A stretch of 64,000 nt of DNA from Mucilaginibacter pallidiroseus (GTDB lineage Bacteria; Bacteroidota; Bacteroidia; Sphingobacteriales; Sphingobacteriaceae). A model generated the notes under the pieces. That model made no database searches. It saw only the letters and a list, made by a program, of their open reading frames with translations, and was not told the DNA's origin. Of the stretch, positions 25,502-34,779 are shown piece after piece. A program made the translations under genes and the position numbers. The stretch lies in contig NZ_VOEJ01000001.1 in NCBI RefSeq assembly GCF_007846085.1, forward strand, positions 927,273 through 991,272. Direction: 5' to 3'. Each line of letters begins with the position of its first letter. Position 1 is the stretch's first letter.

Positions 25502-26977
25502 ATGTTAAAACAGAACCTTCAGCAAAAATTATTACAAAAACTATCTCCGCAGCAAATACAATTTATCAAATTGTTGCAGGTGCCTACCGTATCTCTGGAT
25601 ACCCGTATTAAAGAAGAGCTGGAGGAAAACCCTGCACTTGAGGACATCAGCTTAACTAATCTTAACGAACCTGAAGAGCAATATCCCGACCGCGACCCCG
25701 ATGATGACAATTATGACATGAACGAGGATAAGGGCGAAATGGATGAGTTTAACATTGACGATTATTTACAGGACGACAGCGTTAACGATTATGGATCGCG
25801 CTATGACCAAAATGGCGACGATGATGAGGAACGCAAAGAAATTCCGATTGCTGTACAAAGCTCATTTTTTGAGAGCCTGCAGTCGCAACTGGATTTGCTT
25901 CCCCTATCCGATAAAGATTTTGCCATAGGTAAACAAATTATTGGCAGCCTTGACGATGACGGCTACCTGCGCAGGCCAATCATGTCACTTACTGATGATT
26001 TGGCCTTCTCGCAGAACGTAATGGCCGAAGACGAAGAGGTTGAGGACATGCTTAAGGTGATACAAAGCTTTGACCCGGCCGGCGTTGGTGCACGCACCTT
26101 GCAGGAGTGCTTACTTATACAATTACGTAAGAAAGACGCAGGCGACCCAATTGTGCGCAAGGCCATTTTGGTAGTTGAAAATTACCTGGAGGAATTTACG
26201 CGTAAGCATTACGATAAGCTGGAGCGCTCACTTAATATGTCATCGCAAGAATTGCGTGCCGTTGTAAACGAGATATTGAAGCTTAACCCAAAACCGGGCG
26301 ACAGCAACGAGGTAAGCACTAAGCAAATGCAGGTTATTCCTGACTTCCACATCAGCAATAATGATGGTGTATTAATACTTACCCTAAACTCCAAAAACGC
26401 GCCTGAGCTTAAGGTGAGTAAATCGTACCAGGAGATGTTTCAGCATTATGATAAGGCATCTCAAAAGGATAAAAAGCTTAAAGAGGCTGTACAGTTTGTA
26501 AAGCAAAAGCTCGATTCGGCAAAGTGGTTTATAGATGCCATAAAACAGCGCCAGCAAACGCTGCTTAAAACCATGAATGCCATCATGCAATATCAGTACG
26601 ATTTCTTCCTGACCGGCGACGATAAAAATTTAAAGCCGATGATCCTGAAAGATATTGCCGACCGCATTGGCATGGACATATCTACCGTATCTCGTGTGGC
26701 CAATTCCAAATACGTACAAACCGAACATGGAACATTCTTATTAAAGTCGTTCTTCAGCGAAGCCATCCAAACCGAAAGCGGCGAAGAAGTATCTAACAAA
26801 GAGGTAAAGAAAATATTGGAAGAACATATAGGTAAAGAAGATAAGCGTCATCCGCTTGCCGACGAAAAACTTACTGAGATTTTAAAGGAAGCCGGCTACA
26901 ACATAGCCCGCCGTACCGTTGCCAAATACCGCGAGCAGATGAATATCCCGGTGGCAAGGCTCAGGAAGGAGCTATAG
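25502..26977 (+). CDS. rpoN: RNA polymerase sigma-54 factor
   Basis: RpoN directs polymerase to -24/-12 promoters and requires AAA+ activators. The 491-residue protein has region I (LQQKLLQKLSPQQIQFIKLL and VSLDTRIKEELEENPALED), a very acidic region II (about 60-120), the core-binding domain, the helix-turn-helix region DIADRIGMDISTVSRVANSK and the RpoN box ARRTVAKYRE near 469-478. It is complete. No sigma-54 activator is encoded in the window and I found no convincing -24/-12 promoter. The gene is followed by the repeat region 26979-27106. Confidence 0.97.
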   Translation: MLKQNLQQKLLQKLSPQQIQFIKLLQVPTVSLDTRIKEELEENPALEDISLTNLNEPEEQYPDRDPDDDNYDMNEDKGEMDEFNIDDYLQDDSVNDYGSRYDQNGDDDEERKEIPIAVQSSFFESLQSQLDLLPLSDKDFAIGKQIIGSLDDDGYLRRPIMSLTDDLAFSQNVMAEDEEVEDMLKVIQSFDPAGVGARTLQECLLIQLRKKDAGDPIVRKAILVVENYLEEFTRKHYDKLERSLNMSSQELRAVVNEILKLNPKPGDSNEVSTKQMQVIPDFHISNNDGVLILTLNSKNAPELKVSKSYQEMFQHYDKASQKDKKLKEAVQFVKQKLDSAKWFIDAIKQRQQTLLKTMNAIMQYQYDFFLTGDDKNLKPMILKDIADRIGMDISTVSRVANSKYVQTEHGTFLLKSFFSEAIQTESGEEVSNKEVKKILEEHIGKEDKRHPLADEKLTEILKEAGYNIARRTVAKYREQMNIPVARLRKEL

Positions 26978-26978
26978 A

Positions 26979-27106
26979 TTAGAATCAAGACGTGAGATTC
27001 AAGAATCAAGACGTGCAAATCTAAAAACAAAATAGTGATATAAAGAAATGCCCTTTATTTAGTTGAAGGGCATTTCTTTTAATATTCATTCTTGACTCTT
27101 GATTCT
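26979..27106. repeat. TCAAGA-family outer repeat enclosing a perfect hairpin
   Basis: Left arm 26979-27013 contains two direct copies of AGAATCAAGACG; right arm 27088-27106 is ATTCTTGACTCTTGATTCT, complementary to them. Between them lies a perfect 14-base stem (27042-27055 with 27066-27079). The region separates convergent rpoN and porP/sprF and shares its unit with 11385-11491. Confidence 0.75.
27042..27079. terminator. Bidirectional terminator between rpoN and the PorP/SprF gene
   Basis: AAAGAAATGCCCTT pairs perfectly with AAGGGCATTTCTTT around a ten-base loop, flanked by A-rich and T-rich sequence. Confidence 0.8.
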
Positions 27107-27114
27107 CCTACCTG

Positions 27115-28131
27115 CTACCATCCATGTTGCGGACTGGTTATCTTGTAACGGTTGTTAAGCATTATGCCTAATACAATTTCGTGCGTGCCATTACTTACTG
27201 TGCGCAAGGCAGATGTTGTCATATCGTAAGAGTAACCAACGTTTACAAACGAGCTTAGGTTGAAGCCGGCCATTGCAGCAAATGAGTCATTACGGCGATA
27301 TGAGCCGCCAAACCAAAACCTGTCCTGGAAAGACAAACGCATGTTCACATCAAAGGTAACCGGTGCAGGCTTGATAAACTTTATCAATGCTGATGGCAAT
27401 AAGGATACTTCATCAGTGAGAAAAATCTTATAACCGCCCGTTACAAAATAATGCGGGCTCGATTTACTTTGCTGCGCAGTAGGGCCGGATGTTAAATAAA
27501 GGTTTTGCGGTAAAAGCTGCTGCGCCGAAACCCCAAAGTAGTAATTAGACGAATATGCCCATATACCCACCCCAATATCCGGCCGCCATTGGTTTGGCCC
27601 AAGGTTGTTAATGGTTGGATCATTCGGGTTCTCGAGCGTTATTTGGTTTGTATTTAATATGATATGGTTAAACCCGCCGGATACCCCTACCGAAACATTT
27701 AACCTGTCTGTAATACCTAAGTGATAAGCATAACTCGCACTTAGGTTGGTTTGGGTTATAGGGCCCGCCTTGTCAGACACAACCATAAAGCCAACACCAT
27801 GGTGCGGCTCTGATGCACGATAATCGCGTGTATACATCCTGCTTGAGGGATACTGCCCACCTGATACGGGAAATGCTGTAGCATCGCCTTCCAGGAAATC
27901 GGTGCCTATCGGTGCATTTATCGAAAAATAGCTGGTAACGGGAGCGCCTTCGAGTCCTGTCCACTGGCTGCGGTAACCCAACTTGGTATCTATATAGTTC
28001 TCGATACCCGCTACTGCCGGATTTAATAAATAATTATTGAAAATGTATTGCGTGTATTGCGGGCGTTGCTGAGCACGGGTTACAACAGAGCATGCAAGAA
28101 GTAAAACAAGCAGGTATAGGTTCTTGGTCAT
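27115..28131 (-). CDS. PorP/SprF-family type IX secretion outer-membrane protein
   Basis: The 338-residue protein has a signal peptide (MTKNLYLLVLLLACSVVTRA) and the family opening QQRPQYTQYIFNNYLLNPAVAGIE, followed by GYRSQWTGLEGAPVTSYFS, both hallmarks of PorP/SprF. These 14-strand beta-barrel-like proteins anchor or help secrete specific type IX substrates. Its start codon overlaps the stop of the giant upstream gene in TAATG, so the two are translationally coupled. SprF-type proteins are known to be needed for secretion of adjacent proteins with the type B C-terminal domain, which is exactly what lies upstream. Confidence 0.93.
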   Translation of the reverse strand: MTKNLYLLVLLLACSVVTRAQQRPQYTQYIFNNYLLNPAVAGIENYIDTKLGYRSQWTGLEGAPVTSYFSINAPIGTDFLEGDATAFPVSGGQYPSSRMYTRDYRASEPHHGVGFMVVSDKAGPITQTNLSASYAYHLGITDRLNVSVGVSGGFNHIILNTNQITLENPNDPTINNLGPNQWRPDIGVGIWAYSSNYYFGVSAQQLLPQNLYLTSGPTAQQSKSSPHYFVTGGYKIFLTDEVSLLPSALIKFIKPAPVTFDVNMRLSFQDRFWFGGSYRRNDSFAAMAGFNLSSFVNVGYSYDMTTSALRTVSNGTHEIVLGIMLNNRYKITSPQHGW

Positions 28132-31100
28132 TATCTTATAATTGTGACATTGCCTGCAATAACTTGACGGCCATTTTTAGGGTTTATAATGTAATAGTAT
28201 GTACCCGCAGGTAACTCACTTCCGTTGAGCTTGCCGTCCCACGGGTGAGCATATCCTACAGATGAGTAAACCTTTTGCCCGGCACGGCTAAAAATTTCAA
28301 CCGTACTGCCCGGATAAGAGTCTAAATATCTTATGTTCCAAAGATCATTTACCCCATCACCATTAGGTGTAAATGTATTTACAACTATTGGCTTTTTCAA
28401 TACCGCCACAAATATAGCATCACTTACGCTACAACCGTAACTATTTGTAACGGTTAGCGTATAAGTAATATCTTCAACGGGCGATATCACCGGGTTTAAC
28501 ACATCGTCGTGATCAAGGCCGGTACTGGGCGTCCATTTGTATTTTAACCCTGTACCGCTGGCAACAGCAGGCAATACAGCCTGGCCACCTTCAAGCATAG
28601 TGAAGTTTGCCCCGGCATTTACAACCGGCAACGCATTAACGGTTATAACCTGTTGGGCAACAACATCGCAGCCATTTGCGGCAATAAATTGATAAGATAC
28701 GGTAAAGTTTCCAATACCTGCAAGTTTCGGGTCAAAAAAACCGTTCGCCGTTACACCCGGGCCGCTAAATGTTCCTGTTCCGTTATACCCATCGTGGATA
28801 CCCGTTAATGGCACGGGCGGGTCATTATAACACATGGGAGGTACCGGTACAATACTTGCCACCGGATTGCCCTTAACTGTTATATCCTGCTCGTAGATGC
28901 TTTCGCAAACCCCACCCGAGAAAGCAGCCATACGTATTTTATATATTTTAGTAGAAGTAGACACCGGGTATAGATGCTTGTATACACCATCGGTCGGTAT
29001 ATTAGTATTAGCAAAGGTTTCAAATATTTGTGGCTGATTACCGTAATCGTAATAAAGTATGATCCTGGTGATCCGGCCAAAATCGACCGTTGATGCATCT
29101 TTAATCACTACCTCGGCTGCACTGCATAAGTTGTTAGGATCAACTACTGTAAAGCGGGCCTTGGGTACACTGCCGTTTACTGTAAATTGCTTACTCAAGG
29201 TTTGCGGACAGCCGCCTGCGCTCGTAACGGTTAATGAAACCGTGTAGACTCCGGCTGCTGCATACCTGTGTTTAGGATTAGCCTCTGTTGAAGTATTGAG
29301 ACCGGGTGCACTTGCATTATCACCAAAGTTCCATAAGTAAGTAAGGCCATTTGCGCTACTATCCAACGCGCTTTTATTAGTAAACTGCGCAAAGGCATCG
29401 GCAATGCAAACGTCGGGCAGGGCAAAATCAACAATAGGTTTAAGGCCTATAACGATCTGTTGTTGCTTTAGAGCTGTGCAACCGCTTTCTGTCACCAGCG
29501 TTAGTTTAACCTGGTAGGTGCCCGCCGCAATATAAGTATGTGTAAATGATTGATTGTTCGTCCGGGTTTCTACAGCGCCGTCACCAAATTCCCAAATCCA
29601 TTGTTTCAACACACCTTCGGATACAGATTGATCTGTAAAGGTCAGTGGCGTATTGACACATGCAGGTGTAGTTACCAAGAAAGATGCAGCCGGCTTTGGT
29701 AAAATTTTGTACTGCTTTGAAGTAAAAGATGAACAACCGTTTTCATTGATAACAGTAAGCGTTACTGTATACGATCCAGCGGTTAAAAAAGGGTGTATGG
29801 GGTCTTTATCGTTACTGCTTTGCCCGTCGCCAAAATCCCAATGCCAGCTTTTAATTGTATTGTTAGTTTGGTCGGTAACATCAGTAAATTGTGTTTGCTC
29901 ATTTAAGCAAGTATTATCGGCAGTAAAAACAACTTGTGGAAAAGCAGAGATATTAAAATCAAACTCAATGGCCGATTCCGTTCCGCAATCATTACCCTGC
30001 GGATTAACTACATTGGCAATTACAGTATAGTCGCCTGGTGCATATTTAACAGACTTATAAAACTCAAACGTGTATAATGATTGCCCGTCTTTAACCGATA
30101 CCGATTTTGCTACGGGTGCTGCATCAGTAAAACTTGGCGACCCATCGCTGAACACCCACCTTATTTGATTGGGTTGATAAGGCAATGTGAGCTTTAGCTT
30201 ATATTCAACATCAGCGCAGCCCCCTACTTTTATACTGCCATTTTGTACATCAACAAACTCAATCTTTTGGTTGAGGTTTTGCAGATTGGTGCCGGCCGAA
30301 TAACCATATGACTCCCGTTGGCCAAAGCCATAAGCTATCGCGTTAAATCCTTTAGCCGCGTTTACGTAATGCGTGCCAGCAGCAACATTCAATTGCGCAT
30401 AAGAATAGGCAGGGTTACCGTCTACCGTTTTAAATGCCGACGAGACGCTCGTTCCATCCAACAAGAACGTTGAAACAGCGCTTGTTGGAATAACAACATT
30501 GATATAGCTGCTGACTATATAAGCATTGGGCGATGAATAAAGCGTGACATGATCTATAGTTTGTTCGAGCGGATTTAAATAGATCATTTCCGGGTCGCCT
30601 ATATCGCTGGCGTCGATGGAACAATCAAATTCATTTTTACCTTGAGTAACAGCATATTGTGCAACTTGAACCGGCTTGTCGGCCGTAATTACATTTACTA
30701 TGCTCGAATTAAATTCATAATAGGTGGAATTTGCTGTCGACGCAGCATTGAGTTCAAAACCGTTAATTTTAACGATAGTGTTAGGCTCGCTAAATACAAT
30801 CCGACAAATATCGTAGCTCCTGTTCTTGAGCGGCACGGTAACATAGTTTTTGCCCCATGATGATGTTGGATAAACCTGCTGGAATAAGTTGTCTGAGGAA
30901 AAGAAGTTATCAAGGTTAGCCCCTTCTGAACAGCCGATGCCAATTTTAGTACTGCCTGAGTAAACAGCTATCTTTTTGCATTCGCCCGTGGCTGATGCAA
31001 CCGACCTGACGCGCGAACCTGTCAAATCTTTTTGGGACAAGCCCTGAAACACTTCGCCTTTCTTCAGCACTACTGTAAACGGCACAAATGATGCATTGGC

Positions 31101-31655
31101 CGCAGGGCTTATCAAATCGGCAGTAGGTGTAATTTCAACAGTTGTGTTGTCTTCTGTGGCAACTACCATCAGCGTGGAGTAACTTGGTTGCCTCGCGTTT
31201 GACTTTTGTGTAAAATTGATAGATTTATAATCACGGCCCAAAGCATTTACAGGTAATAGTAATGTAGCTCCAGAAACCGATTGCGCAAAAATATGGGCGT
31301 ATACAGCAATGTTTCGCTTTGCCGTGATGTGTACGCCTTTTAAATACTTGCCGCCTTGCTTTATAAACGCCGAGTGTGGTACTGTTACCACCGTTACCTG
31401 CCGCGCAGTTACATTAAACGGAATTGTAAACGAGCCATCGGCAACTTCAACAGTACCGGTTGTATTTTGATCGCCGGTAATGTATAGGCTCATCTGGCTT
31501 TCCTGCGTATCCTCCTGGTGCGACATGTAAGCTGTCCAAAACTCCTTGCCCTGGTTGGTTTGCCCATGGCCCCTGCTGCACATCAGCGCGAGCAGTAAAG
31601 CCAAAACAGCAAATGCTTTAAAGTTTAAATTAACAGAAAAAGGGTAACAGGGCAT
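28131..31655 (-). CDS. Giant secreted adhesin-like protein with PKD repeats and type B type IX sorting domain
   Basis: The 1174-residue protein has a signal peptide, then an IgGFc-binding-like N-terminal region (GKEFWTAYMSHQEDTQESQM through about residue 450). A row of PKD or PKD-like domains follows, recognisable by WHWDFGDG, WIWEFGDG and YLWNFGDN with their GxYxVxLTV ends. An Ig-like segment and the gliding-motility C-terminal domain (VNTFTPNGDGVNDLW to AGTYYYIINPKNGRQV) end it; this is the type B sorting signal for type IX secretion. A longer frame begins with TTG at 31685; the ATG at 31655 is used. It is coupled to the PorP/SprF gene. A surface adhesin role is inference. Confidence 0.9.
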   Translation of the reverse strand: MPCYPFSVNLNFKAFAVLALLLALMCSRGHGQTNQGKEFWTAYMSHQEDTQESQMSLYITGDQNTTGTVEVADGSFTIPFNVTARQVTVVTVPHSAFIKQGGKYLKGVHITAKRNIAVYAHIFAQSVSGATLLLPVNALGRDYKSINFTQKSNARQPSYSTLMVVATEDNTTVEITPTADLISPAANASFVPFTVVLKKGEVFQGLSQKDLTGSRVRSVASATGECKKIAVYSGSTKIGIGCSEGANLDNFFSSDNLFQQVYPTSSWGKNYVTVPLKNRSYDICRIVFSEPNTIVKINGFELNAASTANSTYYEFNSSIVNVITADKPVQVAQYAVTQGKNEFDCSIDASDIGDPEMIYLNPLEQTIDHVTLYSSPNAYIVSSYINVVIPTSAVSTFLLDGTSVSSAFKTVDGNPAYSYAQLNVAAGTHYVNAAKGFNAIAYGFGQRESYGYSAGTNLQNLNQKIEFVDVQNGSIKVGGCADVEYKLKLTLPYQPNQIRWVFSDGSPSFTDAAPVAKSVSVKDGQSLYTFEFYKSVKYAPGDYTVIANVVNPQGNDCGTESAIEFDFNISAFPQVVFTADNTCLNEQTQFTDVTDQTNNTIKSWHWDFGDGQSSNDKDPIHPFLTAGSYTVTLTVINENGCSSFTSKQYKILPKPAASFLVTTPACVNTPLTFTDQSVSEGVLKQWIWEFGDGAVETRTNNQSFTHTYIAAGTYQVKLTLVTESGCTALKQQQIVIGLKPIVDFALPDVCIADAFAQFTNKSALDSSANGLTYLWNFGDNASAPGLNTSTEANPKHRYAAAGVYTVSLTVTSAGGCPQTLSKQFTVNGSVPKARFTVVDPNNLCSAAEVVIKDASTVDFGRITRIILYYDYGNQPQIFETFANTNIPTDGVYKHLYPVSTSTKIYKIRMAAFSGGVCESIYEQDITVKGNPVASIVPVPPMCYNDPPVPLTGIHDGYNGTGTFSGPGVTANGFFDPKLAGIGNFTVSYQFIAANGCDVVAQQVITVNALPVVNAGANFTMLEGGQAVLPAVASGTGLKYKWTPSTGLDHDDVLNPVISPVEDITYTLTVTNSYGCSVSDAIFVAVLKKPIVVNTFTPNGDGVNDLWNIRYLDSYPGSTVEIFSRAGQKVYSSVGYAHPWDGKLNGSELPAGTYYYIINPKNGRQVIAGNVTIIR

Positions 31656-31749
31656 CTTAATACAGAATAGGTTAAAAATACACAATCATCCGTTAACCGG
31701 AAGCATGATTTTTGTGTGTATTAATGAACATCTGCAATGCGCCCGTTAA

Positions 31750-32451
31750 CTAAAAAAACTTATCGGGATTAGGAACCAGGTTGAGGAACGATCCAAACTT
31801 TTGCTCGTAGTTAGACTGATCGAGGCTGTAATAAAAGGCTCCTTTTTTGGACGATTGCTTGTCTTTCTCATTCAGCTTAACCAATAGGCCTGTAGAAAGT
31901 AGCTTACGGCTAAAGTTACGATCATCAAACCGGGTTTGATAAACACCTTCATACAAGGCCTGTAACTGCGGGATAGTAAACTTGCCCGGCAATAATTGGA
32001 ATAATATAGGGTGCAATGCCGCTTTATAACGCAATTGGCGCAAAGCCAGCTTAACCATTTCGGCATGATCGAAAACCATTTCTGGCAACTCGGTCAGTAA
32101 AAACCACTCCGGGTTATTTTCGTCGGTTATCTGCTTTTCGTATTGTTGTATATCAATTAGCGCAAAGTAGGCAATTGATAGCGTACGCTTTACCGGGTCG
32201 CGGTTTGGGTCGCCAAAAACATGGAATTGTTCTATATAAATATCCTTGAGCCCTGTGCGTTCTTCCAATATACGCGTTGCTGCTTCTTCCGGCGACTCGT
32301 CGGCATTGATGAAGCCTCCCATCAAACTCCACTTACCGTTGTAAGGTTTTAGCGGCCGTTCAACTAAAAGCAGTTTGATATTAAAGCCATCGAAACCGAA
32401 AATTATATTGTCGACAGCTACTAATATTTTTTGTATGTCAGGATATTGCAT
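31750..32451 (-). CDS. Nudix-like transcriptional regulator (NrtR/AraR type)
   Basis: The 233-residue protein joins an N-terminal Nudix fold (about 8-140) to a C-terminal winged helix (about 155-225, with PQLQALYEGVYQTRFDDRNF and RKLLSTGLLV). The Nudix box at 46-68 keeps GX5E and Arg60, but the next glutamate is Ile61 and the second of the EE pair is Arg65, so hydrolysis is unlikely. This is the pattern of Nudix-derived repressors, which in Bacteroidetes include the arabinose regulator AraR and in other bacteria NrtR for NAD metabolism. Its neighbours are sugar genes, favouring control of a carbohydrate pathway. It has its own promoter. Confidence 0.85.
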   Translation of the reverse strand: MQYPDIQKILVAVDNIIFGFDGFNIKLLLVERPLKPYNGKWSLMGGFINADESPEEAATRILEERTGLKDIYIEQFHVFGDPNRDPVKRTLSIAYFALIDIQQYEKQITDENNPEWFLLTELPEMVFDHAEMVKLALRQLRYKAALHPILFQLLPGKFTIPQLQALYEGVYQTRFDDRNFSRKLLSTGLLVKLNEKDKQSSKKGAFYYSLDQSNYEQKFGSFLNLVPNPDKFF

Positions 32452-32476
32452 AAGGCATCAGGAAATAATTGGTTCT

Positions 32477-32506
32477 CAAAAATACCGATCCCCTAATTAA
32501 ATCAAA
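32477..32506 (-). promoter_or_regulatory. Promoter of the Nudix-type regulator
   Basis: On the minus strand TTTG, 18 bases and TATTTTTG match the consensus. The A/T-rich spacer contains a TTAATTT / GATTTAATTAG pattern that could hold an operator, which I cannot define. Confidence 0.6.
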
Positions 32507-32546
32507 ATTAAATTAAGGCCCGGGGCTATATTAAAAAGGCTGGTTG

Positions 32547-33329
32547 TTAACTTACAGCCCTATCCAGGTGCACATATCCCCCATCAACATAAATTATTTG
32601 CCCGGTGGTGTGGCTGCTCCTGTCCGAAAGCAGAAATATTGCAGTGTCGGCAATCTCTGCTGCTGTGGTCATGCGCTGGCCAAGTGGTATCTTTGATTGG
32701 ATGTCATTTAGTTTCTCCTCGGGGTTTGGCAATGTGCTAATCCATTTTTCGTAAAGGGGTGTCCAGCACTCGGCTACTACAACAGCATTTACGCGAATGC
32801 CATATTTTAGCAGCTCCACGGCCCATTCCCTTGTCAATGCATTACGCCCTCCGTTTGCCGCAGCATAGCCAGATGTATTACCCTGCCCAGTATCGGCAGT
32901 TTTTGATGTGATATTCAATATCGCACCCTTTGATTGTTTAAGCCAAGGTAAGGCGTGATGTACCACCAGGTAATAATGTACAAGGCTTTTGTGCAACGAT
33001 GCCATAAAGGCCTCGTAATTGCCACTTTCCAACCCGACACCGTCATTAACGCCGGCATTGTTCACTACGCCATCAATACGGCCGTATTTATCGGCAACTG
33101 CTTTTACGGCACTTTCACATTCGGCCGGGTTGGTTAGTTCTGCAACAACATGGCTGCTTTTACCGCCAGATGCAATAACATCGTCAACAACTTTTATGTT
33201 GTCGGATTCACTACGGCCAATTATGACAGGTATGGCACCTTCCGAGGCAAGCGCTTTAACAATCCCCTCGCCAATGCCTTTTGCCCCGCCGGTTACTATA
33301 ATAACTTTATCTTTTAAATTCAGATCCAT
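32547..33329 (-). CDS. SDR-family dehydrogenase, L-fucose dehydrogenase-like
   Basis: The 260-residue classical short-chain dehydrogenase has the Rossmann TGGAKGIG at 13-20, NNAG at 90-93, the catalytic Ser142 in LNITSK and Tyr155. The lysine expected four residues after the tyrosine is Asn159 (YAAANGG, codon AAC). The C-terminal ECWTPLYEKWISTLP segment resembles the L-fucose/sugar dehydrogenase branch. The stop of the FucP-type permease gene lies ten bases upstream, so both are in one operon. It may oxidise the imported sugar or reduce a keto-uronate; the Lys-to-Asn change makes its activity a question. Confidence 0.82.
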   Translation of the reverse strand: MDLNLKDKVIIVTGGAKGIGEGIVKALASEGAIPVIIGRSESDNIKVVDDVIASGGKSSHVVAELTNPAECESAVKAVADKYGRIDGVVNNAGVNDGVGLESGNYEAFMASLHKSLVHYYLVVHHALPWLKQSKGAILNITSKTADTGQGNTSGYAAANGGRNALTREWAVELLKYGIRVNAVVVAECWTPLYEKWISTLPNPEEKLNDIQSKIPLGQRMTTAAEIADTAIFLLSDRSSHTTGQIIYVDGGYVHLDRAVS

Positions 33330-33339
33330 TGTTATAAAA

Positions 33340-34620
33340 TTAATGCCCAGCTGCTATGGCTAAGTTTTTAACCCTGGTATTGCGTAGTGCAAACCATAAT
33401 ATTACGGCAAAGCTTACACCAGGAACCAGGTATGCTACCTGTATATTAAACATGTCTGATAGCTGGCCCATTACAGGCGGCAATATAGCACCGCCAACTA
33501 TCCCCATAATTACCAATGATGAGCCAAGCTTTGTTTTGGCTCCCAGGTGGCCGATACTTAACGAGAATATGGTTGGGAACATAATTGACATGAAGAACCA
33601 TACCGCCATAAGCGTATACACAGCCGCCATACCATGAAGGTTGACTGCCGAGATGATCAGCACGATGTTAATAACAGCATAAAGCACCAAAAGCTTTACG
33701 GGGTTGAAATACTTCATTAACAATGTGCCGATGAACCTGCCAGCCATGAAGCCGGCAAAGGCAAGCGGCAGATAAATGGTAGAGGCTGTTTTCTCGTCGA
33801 TCTGCGCAACCTTTTCACTAAAGCGAATGAAAAAGCTGCTTACGCAAGCCTGACCGCCGACATAAAAAAATTCGGCAAGCACACCGCTCATCAACTGCTT
33901 ATCTTTAAGCAACACCCCTATTCTTGATAGCAATGTTTGTCCATCAGCGGTTACGCTTTCGTCATTTTCTTCTTTAATTGCCGGGAAAGCAGTACGCCAT
34001 ACCATCAGCGCAACTAAAAACACAACAATACTTATTACAACAAATGGTATCTGTACAGACGATGCCTCTTTGTTTAGGTATTCATTAAGCTGGCCAGGCG
34101 ACATGCGTTTTTCTTCAGCCTCCGAAAGTGTTTTGCCAGATAATATGAAAAGGCCGCCCATTAGAGGCGCAACCGTTGCTGCCAGGCCATTAAAGGATTG
34201 GGCAAAGTTAATGCGTTGGGTTGAACTTGCAGGATCGCCAATGAGTGTAATTAAAGGGTTAGCAGCGGTTTCCAGGAAAGCCATGCCCGAGAAAACGATG
34301 AACAGCGCCCCAAGGAAAAAACCATAGTTACGCACGGCAGCTGCCGGATAAAACAACATGGCCCCTAATGAAAATAGTAGCAGGCCTAATATAATACCTC
34401 CCTTGTATCCATATTTTTTCATGAACTGTGCAGCGGGTATTGGCAAAAAGAAATAAGCCACGTATGATGCAGAGTCGATAAGCGATGATTGAAAGTCTGT
34501 TAACTGGCATGCTTTTTTGAGGTGCGGTATTAGTATAGGGTTAAGGTTGAGTGCAAAGCCCCAAATAAAAAACAGTGAAGTAATAAGCGCTACGGCAGCC
34601 AGGTTTTTATCTTTTGCCAT
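33340..34620 (-). CDS. FucP-family sugar:H+ symporter
   Basis: The 426-residue protein is a twelve-helix major facilitator of the FucP type, marked by SLFFIWGFALNLNPILIPHL in TM1, GMAFLETAANPLITLIGDP in TM4 and INFAQSFNGLAATVAPLMGG. Members import L-fucose, glucose/galactose or related sugars with protons. The ten-residue extension to a TTG at 34650 is rejected for the ATG at 34620 (MAKDKNLAAVAL). The SDR gene follows at ten bases. Neighbouring uxaC and eda make uronate or deoxy-sugar uptake plausible, but the substrate is not fixed by sequence. Confidence 0.9.
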   Translation of the reverse strand: MAKDKNLAAVALITSLFFIWGFALNLNPILIPHLKKACQLTDFQSSLIDSASYVAYFFLPIPAAQFMKKYGYKGGIILGLLLFSLGAMLFYPAAAVRNYGFFLGALFIVFSGMAFLETAANPLITLIGDPASSTQRINFAQSFNGLAATVAPLMGGLFILSGKTLSEAEEKRMSPGQLNEYLNKEASSVQIPFVVISIVVFLVALMVWRTAFPAIKEENDESVTADGQTLLSRIGVLLKDKQLMSGVLAEFFYVGGQACVSSFFIRFSEKVAQIDEKTASTIYLPLAFAGFMAGRFIGTLLMKYFNPVKLLVLYAVINIVLIISAVNLHGMAAVYTLMAVWFFMSIMFPTIFSLSIGHLGAKTKLGSSLVIMGIVGGAILPPVMGQLSDMFNIQVAYLVPGVSFAVILWFALRNTRVKNLAIAAGH

Positions 34621-34751
34621 GAATAATGGTTTATGTTTTGGTGGGCTCAATATAAATCATTTAGCGGGAGGATTTATAAACAGATTGGTTTTTTTGACAT
34701 TGGCGAGCAGGCTATTTAAACTACAGTGCCAACTCATGAAGCTTAAAATGG

Positions 34752-34759
34752 TATCTTTG
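34752..34759 (+). promoter_or_regulatory. -7 box of the DEAD-box-like gene
   Basis: TATCTTTG fits TAnnTTTG, 20 bases before the ATG at 34780. No -33 TTTG is seen at the usual distance. Confidence 0.45.
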
Positions 34760-34779
34760 CGCTCTTTATAATTTTTACA

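Noticed and set aside
34700..34730. Possible sigma-54 promoter (TTGGCAC on the minus strand) upstream of the permease gene
   Set aside because: The -24 half fits but the -12 position reads TTTA without the required GC. A similar half-match near 7708 fails the same way.
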